Shown: piece by piece, positions 1 through 7,651 of the stretch
Position numbering within the stretch: position 1 is the stretch's first letter
How the letters are laid out: each line of letters opens with the position of its first letter
Assembly: GCA_900547565.1 (NCBI GenBank)
Contig: URHI01000033.1
Location: forward strand, 1 to 15,689
Reading direction: 5' to 3'
Source: an uncultured Eubacteriales bacterium
Lineage (GTDB): Bacteria > Bacillota > Clostridia > Oscillospirales > CAG-272
DNA: 15,689 nt
The notes under the pieces: generated by a model
Told to the model about the DNA's origin: nothing
The model's database searches: none
The model's input: the letters and a program-made list of their open reading frames with translations, nothing else
Program-made: the position numbers and the translations under genes

Positions 1-2937
1 GTTGCACGCCGCGGCGGACGCGATGACGGTATGTCCGTTAATGACAACCGAGATCCCGCTCGCGAAGCAGACCGTGACGGGCAGACACCGCGGCGGGCGC
101 GTCAGAATCGTGAGCCTATACAGCAGGCGGTACCCGATGCCGCGCCGTCGTCAAAATTCGTTCATCAGTTCATACCGTATATACTTTTCGTGCTGGCACT
201 GTTTTTTTCGGTCTGCTTTATTTGCGTGGGACTGGTTGATGCCGGCGGTGCCGTCGGCGTAGTCGGCCGTGCACTCAACGACTTTTTCTGTGGCCTGTTC
301 GGCTGGCCGGCCTTTGTTCTGCCGTTGGTGCTGATTAATCTGGCGGTGTTCTGGCGCAATTATGTAGATATGGGGCTGGTGCCTCTGAAGCTCAGCTTTT
401 CACTGCTGATACTGCTGGTGCTGTCGGCACTGGTGCAGGTCGTTACTATTGACTCGGTGGGTTCCGAAGGCTTTGCCGTGGCGGCGCTGTGGCGCAACGG
501 TGTCAATCTGCGCGGCGGCGGTGTGTTGGGCGGTTTGCTGGGCGAGCTGAGCTACCGTGCGCTGGGCGTGCTGGGGTCGATGATAATACTGATCCCCATG
601 ATAGGCGTGCTGCTTATGTTCCTGTTCGGAACCACCCCACGCGGCATATGGCTGTATATACGTTACAAGGCCAAGGTTATTTCAGAGAAACGTCAGAGCC
701 GCCGCCAAGCCATGGAGGAACAGGAGGACGGCAATGATGCAGGCATTGGCCGCAAAGCAGAACGCCGTGCCGACCTCAAGGCAGAGCGCCGCGAGCAGAA
801 GCAACGCGAAAAGGAGGAGGCAAAGCGCCGTCGCCGGCATGAGATACTCAAGGGCAAGTCGGCTTCCGACGATGACACGGTGTTCAGCGAAAATCACGAG
901 GTAATTGTAGGAGATCGTGAAAAGGACAAGGTGCCGCCGGCCCGTGAGGGCACAATACCTCTTCCTCCCGAGGACGACAAGCCGGCTGCTGCCTCGGTAC
1001 CGTCGGAAGGGACTATTCCGTTGCGCCCGGCTGAGCCGGACAACGGAGAAGGGGAGACCGCTCCGACTTATGCGGCGTCAAGCGAAGCTGATACGTCAGC
1101 CAATAAGTCCGGCGCGCCGACCCAGGCTGACGGGAATATCGGCAAAAAACCGGGCAAAAAGACTCAGGTGCTGGATCCGGTTCGCCGCGGGAGCAACAGT
1201 GCCTATGTTGACGGATTGGAAAAAGATCCGGATTATAACGATCTCAACGACATAATACGGGGTATCGGTAAGGCAGGGGTACCGGCAGCAGAGCCGGCAG
1301 AAGCCCCCGCGGCGCCGGCGCGCCAGACAAAGCGACAGAAGGCAGACGAGGCCACGGTTGAGTCCATGGGTATGATAACCGATACCGAGGATATATCAGA
1401 CCTCATGGCTTCGGACGAGGAGGAACCGGTAAAGGATCAGCCTACAGAATACGTTTTCCCGCCCATTGATCTGCTGACTAAGGATCCCGGCAACGCTGAC
1501 GACTTTGCAAATGAGCTTCAGGACAATGCCAAGCGGCTTATGGACACGCTTCGTAGCTTCAACGTGCGCATAAAAGAGATAAATTACTCGCGCGGACCTA
1601 CGATCACGCGCTACGAGCTGAAGCCTGATGACGGTGTGCGTATACGTTCGATTGCAAATCTGGTGGACGATATCGCACTGAGCCTTGCAACGGCCGGTGT
1701 GCGTATTGAAGCGCCTATTCCGGGCAAGTCGGCAGTCGGCGTTGAGGTGCCGAACAAGCATCAGGCAACGGTGTATCTGCGCACGCTCATTGAGTCGCAG
1801 ACGTTTATTGATAGTCCCAGCCGCCTGGCAGTGTGCCTCGGTGAGGACGTAGCGGGCAAGCCGATTTTCTTCAATATCGATAAAATGCCTCACTTGCTCA
1901 TAGCCGGTGCTACAGGTATGGGTAAATCGGTGTGTATCAACAGTATTATTATCAGTATACTCTACAAGGCCAAGCCGGACGAGGTCAAGCTGATACTTGT
2001 TGACCCCAAAAAGGTTGAGTTCAATATTTACAAGGATATTCCGCATCTGTACGTTCCGGTGGTCAGCGACCCCAAAAAGGCGGCGGGCGTGCTTGCAACG
2101 GCGGTCGCCGAAATGGAGCGGCGGTTTGAGCTTATTGAAGGTGTCAATGTTCGCGATATCAATAATTATAACAAGCTGGCCGAAAGCGATCCCGAAATTG
2201 AGCCGCTGCCACGCATAGTTATTGTTATTGATGAGCTTGCCGATCTTATGATGACGGCGTCAGATGATGTTGAAACGGCAATTTGCCGTCTGGCACAAAA
2301 GGCGCGTGCCGCCGGTATACACCTGATAATCGGTACGCAGAGACCGTCGGTTGACGTTATCACCGGTCTGATCAAAGCAAACATTCCGTCACGTATTGCC
2401 TGCAAGGTGTCAAGCCAAGTCGACTCGCGTACTATCATTGATATCGGCGGTGCCGAGAAGCTGATCGGACGCGGCGATATGCTGTTCGCACCGGTCGGAG
2501 CCATGAAGCCGATGCGTGTCCAGGGCGCGTTTGTCGGCGATATGGAAGTCGAAAATATTGTAGAGTTCATCAAGCAGCACAACTCTGAGGCGCACTATGA
2601 CGACGAGTTTATACGTCGCATTGAGGAGGAGGCTGCAAAATGCGGCAACAAGAAGGGCTCCGGCGGAGCTGCCACGGCAAATATTGAGGATGTGGACGGC
2701 GACGGCACCGACCCTAAGCTGAGAGACGCCATCGAGCTTGCCATCGAGTCGGGTAAAATTTCGACCTCGCTGATGCAGCGGCGGCTTGAGGTGGGTTACG
2801 GCCGTGCCGCGAAGATCCTCGATCAAATGGAACAGCTCGGATACATCAGCGCGCCTGACGGCAACAAGCCACGGCGCGTGCTGATTACCAAGGAGCAGTT
2901 TATGGAGAAGGTTATCAATGATGACATTGATAATTGA
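1..2937 (+). CDS. ftsK: DNA translocase FtsK/SpoIIIE family, 5' end open at window edge
   Basis: This is a membrane-anchored, ATP-driven double-stranded DNA pump that moves chromosomal DNA through the division or sporulation septum. Numbering from the ATG at 31 (968 aa), there are about four to five hydrophobic segments at roughly 48-69, 88-108, 120-140 and 165-200. A highly charged, low-complexity linker follows (about 215-460), with the short motif EGTIPL repeated twice. The FtsK alpha domain starts near 470. The motor has Walker A GATGMGKS near 626, Walker B IVIVIDELADL near 731, and the conserved GTQRPSVDVITGLIKANIP segment. A winged-helix gamma domain, which in this family reads DNA polarity sequences, runs from about 894 to the end. 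The frame stays open from base 1, and the ATG at 31 has no clear Shine-Dalgarno, so the true start may lie outside the window. Known family members are FtsK and SpoIIIE; sequence alone does not tell whether this one acts in division, sporulation or both. Confidence 0.95.
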   Translation, partial: VARRGGRDDGMSVNDNRDPAREADRDGQTPRRARQNREPIQQAVPDAAPSSKFVHQFIPYILFVLALFFSVCFICVGLVDAGGAVGVVGRALNDFFCGLFGWPAFVLPLVLINLAVFWRNYVDMGLVPLKLSFSLLILLVLSALVQVVTIDSVGSEGFAVAALWRNGVNLRGGGVLGGLLGELSYRALGVLGSMIILIPMIGVLLMFLFGTTPRGIWLYIRYKAKVISEKRQSRRQAMEEQEDGNDAGIGRKAERRADLKAERREQKQREKEEAKRRRRHEILKGKSASDDDTVFSENHEVIVGDREKDKVPPAREGTIPLPPEDDKPAAASVPSEGTIPLRPAEPDNGEGETAPTYAASSEADTSANKSGAPTQADGNIGKKPGKKTQVLDPVRRGSNSAYVDGLEKDPDYNDLNDIIRGIGKAGVPAAEPAEAPAAPARQTKRQKADEATVESMGMITDTEDISDLMASDEEEPVKDQPTEYVFPPIDLLTKDPGNADDFANELQDNAKRLMDTLRSFNVRIKEINYSRGPTITRYELKPDDGVRIRSIANLVDDIALSLATAGVRIEAPIPGKSAVGVEVPNKHQATVYLRTLIESQTFIDSPSRLAVCLGEDVAGKPIFFNIDKMPHLLIAGATGMGKSVCINSIIISILYKAKPDEVKLILVDPKKVEFNIYKDIPHLYVPVVSDPKKAAGVLATAVAEMERRFELIEGVNVRDINNYNKLAESDPEIEPLPRIVIVIDELADLMMTASDDVETAICRLAQKARAAGIHLIIGTQRPSVDVITGLIKANIPSRIACKVSSQVDSRTIIDIGGAEKLIGRGDMLFAPVGAMKPMRVQGAFVGDMEVENIVEFIKQHNSEAHYDDEFIRRIEEEAAKCGNKKGSGGAATANIEDVDGDGTDPKLRDAIELAIESGKISTSLMQRRLEVGYGRAAKILDQMEQLGYISAPDGNKPRRVLITKEQFMEKVINDDIDN

Positions 2938-2989
2938 AAAACAGGTCTTGCAAAAAGATATGCAGGACTGACGTTCAAAATAGCAGGAG

Positions 2990-3017
2990 AGGGGCTGTTG
3001 CATTAACAGCCCCTTTT
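2990..3017 (+). terminator. Intrinsic terminator after ftsK
   Basis: A perfect 10-bp stem (AGGGGCTGTT / AACAGCCCCT) with a 5-base loop GCATT is followed by a short T run. It lies about 50 bases after the ftsK stop codon and should end that transcript. A second, imperfect hairpin at 2942-2970 (10 pairs, one bulge, 8-base loop) lies between the stop codon and the terminator and has no T run. Confidence 0.8.
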
Positions 3018-3117
3018 ACAGTCTGATTTGATCTGTCGTGTATTAGGCTTATGCGCAATAGATACGGCCGTTTTTGCTTTGCTGAGGTGTACACATGTCA
3101 AATGTGAAAAAATATAT

Positions 3118-3175
3118 GCCGATTTTACAATAAAAATCGGCACTGATAAAAAAATTTTTCCGATTTCGGAAAAAT
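3118..3175. repeat. Two tandem AT-rich palindromes upstream of the recA promoter
   Basis: The first palindrome (3118-3141) has 9-bp arms GCCGATTTT / AAAATCGGC around 6 bases. The second (3154-3175) has 9-bp arms ATTTTTCCG / CGGAAAAAT around 4 bases. Both contain the core CCGATTT. They sit just upstream of the -35 element of recA, where an UP element or regulator site would be. Neither resembles the GAAC-N4-GTTC LexA box of Firmicutes. No gene is seen in the whole 2938-3270 gap. Function unknown. Confidence 0.55.
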
Positions 3176-3191
3176 ATCTTTGCTAATCCCC

Positions 3192-3220
3192 TTGACAATG
3201 ACGTGGCTATGTATTATAAT
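3192..3220 (+). promoter_or_regulatory. Consensus sigma-A promoter of recA
   Basis: TTGACA at 3192-3197 and TATAAT at 3215-3220 are separated by exactly 17 bases, a perfect match to the housekeeping consensus. Transcription would begin near 3227, leaving a leader of about 44 bases before recA. A purine-rich AAAGG near 3254 may serve as Shine-Dalgarno, although its spacing to the ATG is long. Confidence 0.88.
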
Positions 3221-3270
3221 AACATCATAAAAGCCCATAAAACGACATTTATGAAAGGCAGATAATACTG

Positions 3271-4395
3271 ATGAAACAAACTAAAAAAACCGCCGCACCC
3301 GTTACTCAGCACACCGACAAAACCGAAAAGATGAAGGCGCTGGAAACGGCCATCTCTCAGCTTGAAAAGGATTTCGGTCAGGGAACAATAATGAAGTTGG
3401 GCGAAAACGCCCACATGGAGGTGCAGGCGGTACATACCGGTTCTATCGCGCTTGACATGGCGCTCGGTATCGGCGGTCTGCCTCGCGGACGTATAATAGA
3501 AATATTCGGGCCGGAGTCGTCGGGTAAAACCACCGTGGCATTGCACGTCATAGCCGAGGTGCAGAAAACCGGCGGAGAGGCCGCATTTATTGATGCCGAG
3601 CATGCGCTCGACCCGGTTTATGCCAAGGCGCTGGGCGTCGATATAAACAATCTGTTGGTGTCGCAGCCCGACTGCGGAGAAGACGCGCTTGAAATCACCG
3701 AGGCATTGGTGCGTTCCGGAGCGGTCGATATCGTGGTCATTGATTCGGTGGCGGCGCTGGTACCGCGCCAGGAAATTGAGGGCGACATGGGGGCGTCAAG
3801 TGTAGGTGTTCAGGCACGGCTTATGTCGCAGGCAATGCGTAAGCTGTCATCGGTCATTTCAAAAAGCAACTGTATAGTCATTTTCATAAACCAGCTGCGT
3901 GAGAAGGTGGGCGTTTTCTACGGAAATCCCGAAACCACCACCGGCGGGCGTGCACTCAAATTCTATGCTTCTGTGCGCATTGATGTACGCAAGGCAGATC
4001 AGCTTAAAAAAGGTTCGGAGATTTACGGCAACCGTGTTCGCTGTAAAATTGTCAAAAATAAGGTGGCGCCACCCTTCAAGGTGGCAGAGTTTGATATACT
4101 GTACGGCAAGGGCATATCGCGCTCGAGTGAAATATTTGACTATGCCATTAAACTGGAGCTTATCAAAAAGAGCGGCTCGTGGTTCTCTTATAATGGCGAG
4201 CGGATAGGGCAGGGCAAGGAAAATGTGCGCCGCATAATTGAGGATGACCCTGCAATTATGGCCGAGCTTGAGGCGAAGATCCGCGATATGAGCGAGCAGG
4301 CTGCCGCAATAAGCGAGGAATTTGAGCTTGATGAGGATAGGGACGACTCTGAGGAGGATTTTGACGTCAGTCTGATGAACGGTGACAACGAGTAA
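3271..4395 (+). CDS. recA: Recombinase RecA
   Basis: RecA polymerises on single-stranded DNA, pairs it with homologous duplex DNA using ATP, and promotes LexA autocleavage. The 374-aa product has the usual family length plus a Lys/Thr-rich N-terminal extension of about 20 residues. Visible motifs: the N-terminal oligomerisation helix (KALETAISQLEKDFGQG, 22-38), Walker A GPESSGKTT (80-88), the catalytic Glu region FIDAEHALDP, Walker B DIVVIDSVAAL (153-163), the L1 loop region around EGDMGASSVG, and the L2 region with INQLREKVGV and GNPETTTGG. The C-terminus ends in the acidic tail typical of RecA, which modulates DNA binding. A consensus sigma-A promoter precedes it. recX begins 20 bases after its stop codon, so the two are probably co-transcribed. 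Confidence 0.98.
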   Translation: MKQTKKTAAPVTQHTDKTEKMKALETAISQLEKDFGQGTIMKLGENAHMEVQAVHTGSIALDMALGIGGLPRGRIIEIFGPESSGKTTVALHVIAEVQKTGGEAAFIDAEHALDPVYAKALGVDINNLLVSQPDCGEDALEITEALVRSGAVDIVVIDSVAALVPRQEIEGDMGASSVGVQARLMSQAMRKLSSVISKSNCIVIFINQLREKVGVFYGNPETTTGGRALKFYASVRIDVRKADQLKKGSEIYGNRVRCKIVKNKVAPPFKVAEFDILYGKGISRSSEIFDYAIKLELIKKSGSWFSYNGERIGQGKENVRRIIEDDPAIMAELEAKIRDMSEQAAAISEEFELDEDRDDSEEDFDVSLMNGDNE

Positions 4396-4415
4396 GCTGT
4401 GCTGACGGGCGCAAA

Positions 4416-5051
4416 ATGGAGATTCATATAACACACGCCGCGCCCCGTGCGAGCGGCGGTATTTCGGTGAGAGTAAAAATCACGGATGAACAAGGACATA
4501 GCGAGACGAAAAGTCTGCACCTGACGGAGACCGACTGGCATGGGCTTGGGGTTGCCACGGGACAAAAGCTGACGCCGGATCAGTTTGATGAGCTGGATTG
4601 CGCGGCGGAATATTGCGCCGCACTGAATAAGGGGACAGAGCTGCTGTCATACGGAGCGAATTCACGGCATATGCTGGAGCTTAAGCTGCGGCGGCACGGC
4701 TATGATGCAGGGCTGTGTGCCCGAGTCGGAGAGGAGCTGTGTCGGCGAGGCATGATACGCGAGGACGATGATGCCCGCGCAATAGTGCGCATATGCCTGA
4801 GGTCGGGATACGGAGAGCGGCGGATCGCCATGAAACTGAAGCAAAAAGGGTATGGCGATGACGCAGTGCGCGCGGCGCTGGACGAGGTACCGGAGCGGGT
4901 ATATATTGATAACTGTGCCGATTTGATACGCAGGAAATACGGCGGTGTGCCGGATGACGGCGATATGTGCCGCAAAATGATTGCCGCACTCACGCGGTAC
5001 GGCTACGGCTTCGGCCAGATAAAGCAGGCGATAAAACTTCTTGGCGGCTGA
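4416..5051 (+). CDS. recX: Regulatory protein RecX
   Basis: RecX binds RecA filaments and modulates (usually limits) their growth. The 211-aa product begins with a beta-rich N-terminal part of about 55 residues and then carries the tandem three-helix RecX repeats. These are recognisable from YGANSRHMLELKLRRHGYD, then the LRSGYGERRIAMKLKQKGY block and the final TRYGYGFGQIKQAI block. The R/K-x-x-L-x-x-KGY pattern is characteristic. It starts 20 bases after recA, the usual recA-recX arrangement, implying one transcript. The Shine-Dalgarno before the ATG is weak, so expression may depend partly on translation of recA. The family assignment rests on these repeats and on position. Confidence 0.9.
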   Translation: MEIHITHAAPRASGGISVRVKITDEQGHSETKSLHLTETDWHGLGVATGQKLTPDQFDELDCAAEYCAALNKGTELLSYGANSRHMLELKLRRHGYDAGLCARVGEELCRRGMIREDDDARAIVRICLRSGYGERRIAMKLKQKGYGDDAVRAALDEVPERVYIDNCADLIRRKYGGVPDDGDMCRKMIAALTRYGYGFGQIKQAIKLLGG

Positions 5052-5098
5052 GCATATAATGACCGGCTGAGGTAAAACGAATATCTGTGGGGGTAAAA

Positions 5099-5995
5099 AT
5101 GCTGTATCTTACCGGTTTCAAAATAGCATCATCCCGGAACGAAGACGATTTTATACTAAACAGCTGCAAGCTGGACATGACCTGCTATGATCTTTGCAAT
5201 GTGTATCCATTCAAGCTGTTTCCGGGCCGCGGTCTTGACAGACTTGAGTTTGCTCCGCTTACGTTGCTTTACGGCGGAAACGGCTCGGGCAAGTCCACAC
5301 TGCTGAATATTATTGCCGAAAAGCTGAAGCTGGGGCGCGGCTCGACATTCAACAGAACGCCGTTTTTTGAGGATTACCTCGGATTTTGCCGTGCGACACT
5401 GAGCCGCGATATGAGTCTGCCAGAGGCAAGCCGCATTATCACGAGCGATGATGTTTTTGACTTCATGCTGGACATGCGCGCGATCAATCAAGGCGTGTCG
5501 CGGCATCGTGATGAGTTGTTCCGGGAGTACCAGTTATACAATGACCCCGCGCAACCGCAGTTCAGGCTGCGCTCGCTGGAGGATTACGATGAGCTGCGCC
5601 GCCGCAACCGCGCACGCCGCAAATCGACGACAAGATCGTCATTCGCGGCCGGTGAGCTGGAGCATGAGGTACGAGGGCAGTCCAACGGGGAAAACGGGTT
5701 TGCGTATTTTACGCATACGATCCGCGAAAATGCGCTTTATCTGCTGGACGAGCCGGAGAACAGTCTGTCAGCGCGCCGTCAGGTTGAGCTTGCGGAGTTT
5801 ATCAGCCAGTCGGCGAGATTCTACGGGTGCCAGTTTATTATTTCTACACATTCTCCCTTTTTACTGTCGCTGCGCGAGGCAAAAATATACGATCTCGACG
5901 CGCGGCCGGTTAGTGTCCGGGCATGGCAACAGCTTGACAATGTCCGTGCGTATTATGAGCTTTTTGAGTCGCGGCGCGAAGATTTTGCGCAGTGA
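5099..5995 (+). CDS. Predicted P-loop ATPase, COG3910-like (ABC/SMC-type AAA)
   Basis: This is a soluble ATPase of 298 aa with an ABC/Rad50-like nucleotide-binding core. Walker A YGGNGSGKST spans about 58-67. A degenerate ABC signature, SNGENGF, begins near 195. Walker B ALYLLDEPENS lies near 212-222 and is followed by a D-loop-like SLSARRQ. The H-loop is STHSP near 249. There is no coiled coil and no TOPRIM domain, so it is neither a full SMC/Rad50 nor an OLD nuclease. The pattern matches the predicted ATPases grouped in COG3910, whose role is unknown. I chose the ATG at 5099 because a GGGGG Shine-Dalgarno lies 5 bases upstream; a GTG in frame at 5087 is less likely. It follows recX by 47 bases with no terminator between them, so it may share the recA transcript. 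Function in DNA repair is inference from position only. Confidence 0.8.
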   Translation: MLYLTGFKIASSRNEDDFILNSCKLDMTCYDLCNVYPFKLFPGRGLDRLEFAPLTLLYGGNGSGKSTLLNIIAEKLKLGRGSTFNRTPFFEDYLGFCRATLSRDMSLPEASRIITSDDVFDFMLDMRAINQGVSRHRDELFREYQLYNDPAQPQFRLRSLEDYDELRRRNRARRKSTTRSSFAAGELEHEVRGQSNGENGFAYFTHTIRENALYLLDEPENSLSARRQVELAEFISQSARFYGCQFIISTHSPFLLSLREAKIYDLDARPVSVRAWQQLDNVRAYYELFESRREDFAQ

Positions 5996-6190
5996 TCTAA
6001 AGCATATACATGCGAAGATATTTGGACAAGAGCAATGCGCGCGACGTTTCAAATACATGCTTTTTCTTAAAGATCGGCATACAAAATACCGCAGTTTATT
6101 GCGACAATTAAATCAATAAAAAGCGCATAAGTGAGCTGAATAATAAGCTAACTTGCAGTACTTTGTATTTGGTTGGTTTCGATTGTGAAA

Positions 6191-6217
6191 GTGCCGCCCG
6201 CATAACGCGGGCGGCAC
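6191..6217 (-). terminator. Strong GC hairpin after the AraC-type gene
   Basis: A perfect 11-bp GC-rich stem (GTGCCGCCCGC / GCGGGCGGCAC) with 5-base loop lies 6 bases past the stop codon of the minus-strand regulator. On the minus strand it is followed by TTTC, a weak T tract. It may also stop transcripts coming from the plus-strand ATPase. The rest of the 5996-6223 gap shows no further recognisable element. Confidence 0.65.
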
Positions 6218-6223
6218 AGATCG

Positions 6224-7135
6224 TTATTTCCTTTCGATAGGAAGCCAAATTTCAATGGTTCTGTCAGCATAACCGCCAACGATTCCCCAGTGGTAAACCG
6301 CAAGCTCCGGAGCATTGATCATCTGATATTCCTTATTCGAAAGCCACTCCGCAGCGATTTGTTTACGAATATCAAAGTATTCAGGAATTGGCATTTTCTG
6401 TTTCTCGGTTTCAAAAACAGCATACATCCTTTCAGGAATAATGATCTCTTCAAACTTGAATTTATCCATAAAGTCTATACCCGTGACCTTGCTATTGTAT
6501 AGATTATCGCGTTCATAATTGTCCGTCGTGGCGGCAATATAAAAATCATATCCGTCATCATCCATATTCGTCAGAACGCAATATTCGGAAAGTTTGTCAT
6601 TTGACATTCCTTTAAGCATCCACTGATGTGCTCTTGTGGTAATGAAGAAATCTTCTTCTTGTCTGTGACGCAACTCATCATATGGGGTGCCTTCAAAATG
6701 TCTTTTATAGCCGAGAAGTGTCATTTCGGGCTTTGTTTCAATTCGATAATTCATAATTGTACCGCCTTCCAAAAAAAATTTTAGTACAAGACGGGAGAAG
6801 GACTTGAGATTACTGCCGTTATTTCGAGCCTGCGACGGCAATATACCGTGGAATTTCTGGAATGCTTTTGCAAAGCTGTCCGGACTTTCATAGCCATACT
6901 TCAGCGCAACGTCAATAACCTTTGCTGTCCCTGTGGCCAGTTCCGTACCGGCAAGCGACAACCTGCGATTCCGGATATATTCGCCGATGGTGAAACCGCA
7001 AAGAATACTAAACACACGTTGGAAGTGATAGCTTGATGAAAAGCTCTGCGCTGCGACCGTCTCGTAATCAATCGGTTCTGTCAGATTATCTTCGATATAG
7101 TCGATAGCCTTTTGCAATCCAATGATCCAGTCCAT
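6224..7135 (-). CDS. AraC-family regulator with GyrI-like effector domain
   Basis: This is a DNA-binding transcription regulator of 303 aa. Residues 1-105 form the two helix-turn-helix units of the AraC/XylS family: IDYIEDNLTEPIDYETVA, then SSYHFQRVFSILCGFTIGEYIR, and the second-unit signature VALKYGYESPDSFAKAFQKFHG. From about 128 to the end is a GyrI-like ligand-binding domain (YRIETKPEMTLLGYKRHF at its start, EIWLPIERK at its end). This N-to-C arrangement is known from Rob-like regulators that sense small, often hydrophobic compounds. The start is well supported by AAGGAGGG upstream. The gene looks more AT-rich than the flanking genes, which may indicate acquisition from elsewhere. No efflux pump or other obvious target is adjacent, so its ligand and regulon are unknown. 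Confidence 0.9.
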   Translation of the reverse strand: MDWIIGLQKAIDYIEDNLTEPIDYETVAAQSFSSSYHFQRVFSILCGFTIGEYIRNRRLSLAGTELATGTAKVIDVALKYGYESPDSFAKAFQKFHGILPSQARNNGSNLKSFSRLVLKFFLEGGTIMNYRIETKPEMTLLGYKRHFEGTPYDELRHRQEEDFFITTRAHQWMLKGMSNDKLSEYCVLTNMDDDGYDFYIAATTDNYERDNLYNSKVTGIDFMDKFKFEEIIIPERMYAVFETEKQKMPIPEYFDIRKQIAAEWLSNKEYQMINAPELAVYHWGIVGGYADRTIEIWLPIERK

Positions 7136-7158
7136 ATTATCCCTCCTTGTTTGCCGTT

Positions 7159-7164
7159 ATTATA
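7159..7164 (-). promoter_or_regulatory. Extended -10 promoter of the AraC-type gene
   Basis: On the minus strand the sequence reads TGATATAAT, an extended -10 element (TG-n-TATAAT). No good -35 is seen at 17 bases, as is common for extended -10 promoters. The predicted start would be about 16 bases before the ATG, leaving room for the AAGGAGGG ribosome site. Confidence 0.6.
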
Positions 7165-7318
7165 TCAGAAGGTGAATTGTATTTCCCGATATTCAGTGCT
7201 GAGTATGGTCGGATTGGCCTTTACAGCAATAAGTTGTTATTCTTTACAGATAAGTATTATATCAAATAAATCAGTAAATGAAAAGACGATAGTCCGCAAA
7301 AATCTTCTTTTTATCACC

Positions 7319-7337
7319 GGCCTGCCCGACAGGATTC
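7319..7337 (-). repeat. 19-base copy of the tRNA-Arg 3' end (tRNA remnant or attachment scar)
   Basis: These 19 bases are identical to 7490-7508, the 3' end of the tRNA-Arg gene, in the same orientation. They cover part of the T loop, the T stem 3' strand, the acceptor strand, discriminator base and CC. Beyond the identity the copy has an extra base inside the T loop and only weak resemblance to the rest of the tRNA. It cannot encode a functional tRNA. It could be a decayed second tRNA or the far attachment site left by a lost integrated element. Confidence 0.7.
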
Positions 7338-7345
7338 TGAACCAC

Positions 7346-7420
7346 GTTTTGCGGCTGAGTCTGCGGAGGGCGATTTTTTCACCTACTTTGCCGCAAAACA
7401 ACAGTTTGCCGCGCAAACTG
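7346..7420. repeat. Inverted repeats downstream of tRNA-Arg
   Basis: A 10-bp perfect inverted repeat (GTTTTGCGGC at 7346-7355, GCCGCAAAAC at 7390-7399) is followed by a compact palindrome with 8-bp arms (CAGTTTGC at 7402-7409, GCAAACTG at 7413-7420). Together with the tRNA fragment at 7319 and the tRNA terminator they fill most of the 7136-7488 gene-free stretch. No open frame of credible coding character lies here; short frames in this area are translations of tRNA sequence. Function unknown. Confidence 0.5.
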
Positions 7421-7450
7421 AGAGGTTCGATATGTGGACAAGCAAAACCC

Positions 7451-7482
7451 AAAAAGAGCGACACCACGGTGTCACTCTTTTT
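7451..7482 (-). terminator. Intrinsic terminator of tRNA-Arg
   Basis: A 15-bp stem (AAAAAGAGTGACACC / GGTGTCGCTCTTTTT on the minus strand) ends in a T run, six bases after the encoded CCA of the tRNA. One position pairs as T-G (U-G in RNA) on the minus strand but would be a C-A mismatch on the plus strand. This shows the structure is maintained for minus-strand RNA and so belongs to the tRNA. Confidence 0.85.
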
Positions 7483-7488
7483 GTGCTT

Positions 7489-7565
7489 TGGCCTGCCCGA
7501 CAGGATTCGAACCTGCGGCCTCAAGAGTCGGAGTCTTGCACGCTATCCAGCTGCGCCACGGGCAG
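7489..7565 (-). tRNA. tRNA-Arg, anticodon CCG
   Basis: The minus strand folds into a full cloverleaf of 77 nt including an encoded CCA. The acceptor stem CTGCCCG / CGGGCAG is perfect (7 bp) with discriminator G. The D arm is GCGC...GCGT. The anticodon stem CAAGA / TCTTG encloses the loop CTCCGAC, giving anticodon CCG, which reads the arginine codon CGG. The T arm is GCAGG-TTCGAAT-CCTGT. It has its own promoter and terminator and so is a monocistronic tRNA unit. The partial copy of its 3' end at 7319-7337 is described separately. Confidence 0.95.
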
Positions 7566-7580
7566 ATGTTCCACTTGCAT

Positions 7581-7609
7581 AGTATATCACACCCAAGTCA
7601 AAATTTCAA
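7581..7609 (-). promoter_or_regulatory. Sigma-A promoter of tRNA-Arg
   Basis: On the minus strand, TTGAAA (complement of 7604-7609) and TATACT (complement of 7581-7586) are separated by 17 bases. The -10 is also extended by TG (TGATATACT). Transcription would start roughly 10 bases before the mature tRNA 5' end. Confidence 0.75.
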
Positions 7610-7651
7610 GTACAATTTCGGAATTTCCGTGAAAAAACCTTTATTTGACTG

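Noticed and set aside
1396..2046. A 216-codon open frame on the minus strand inside ftsK
   Set aside because: It lies antisense to the well-conserved motor domain, has no ribosome site and no recognisable protein features; it is a by-product of GC-biased codons on the other strand.
3859..4434. A 191-codon minus-strand frame opposite recA
   Set aside because: Antisense to conserved RecA sequence with no family resemblance or start signal.
7319..7380. A second intact tRNA
   Set aside because: Only the 3' 19 bases match; an insertion disrupts the T loop and no anticodon or acceptor 5' strand can be folded.
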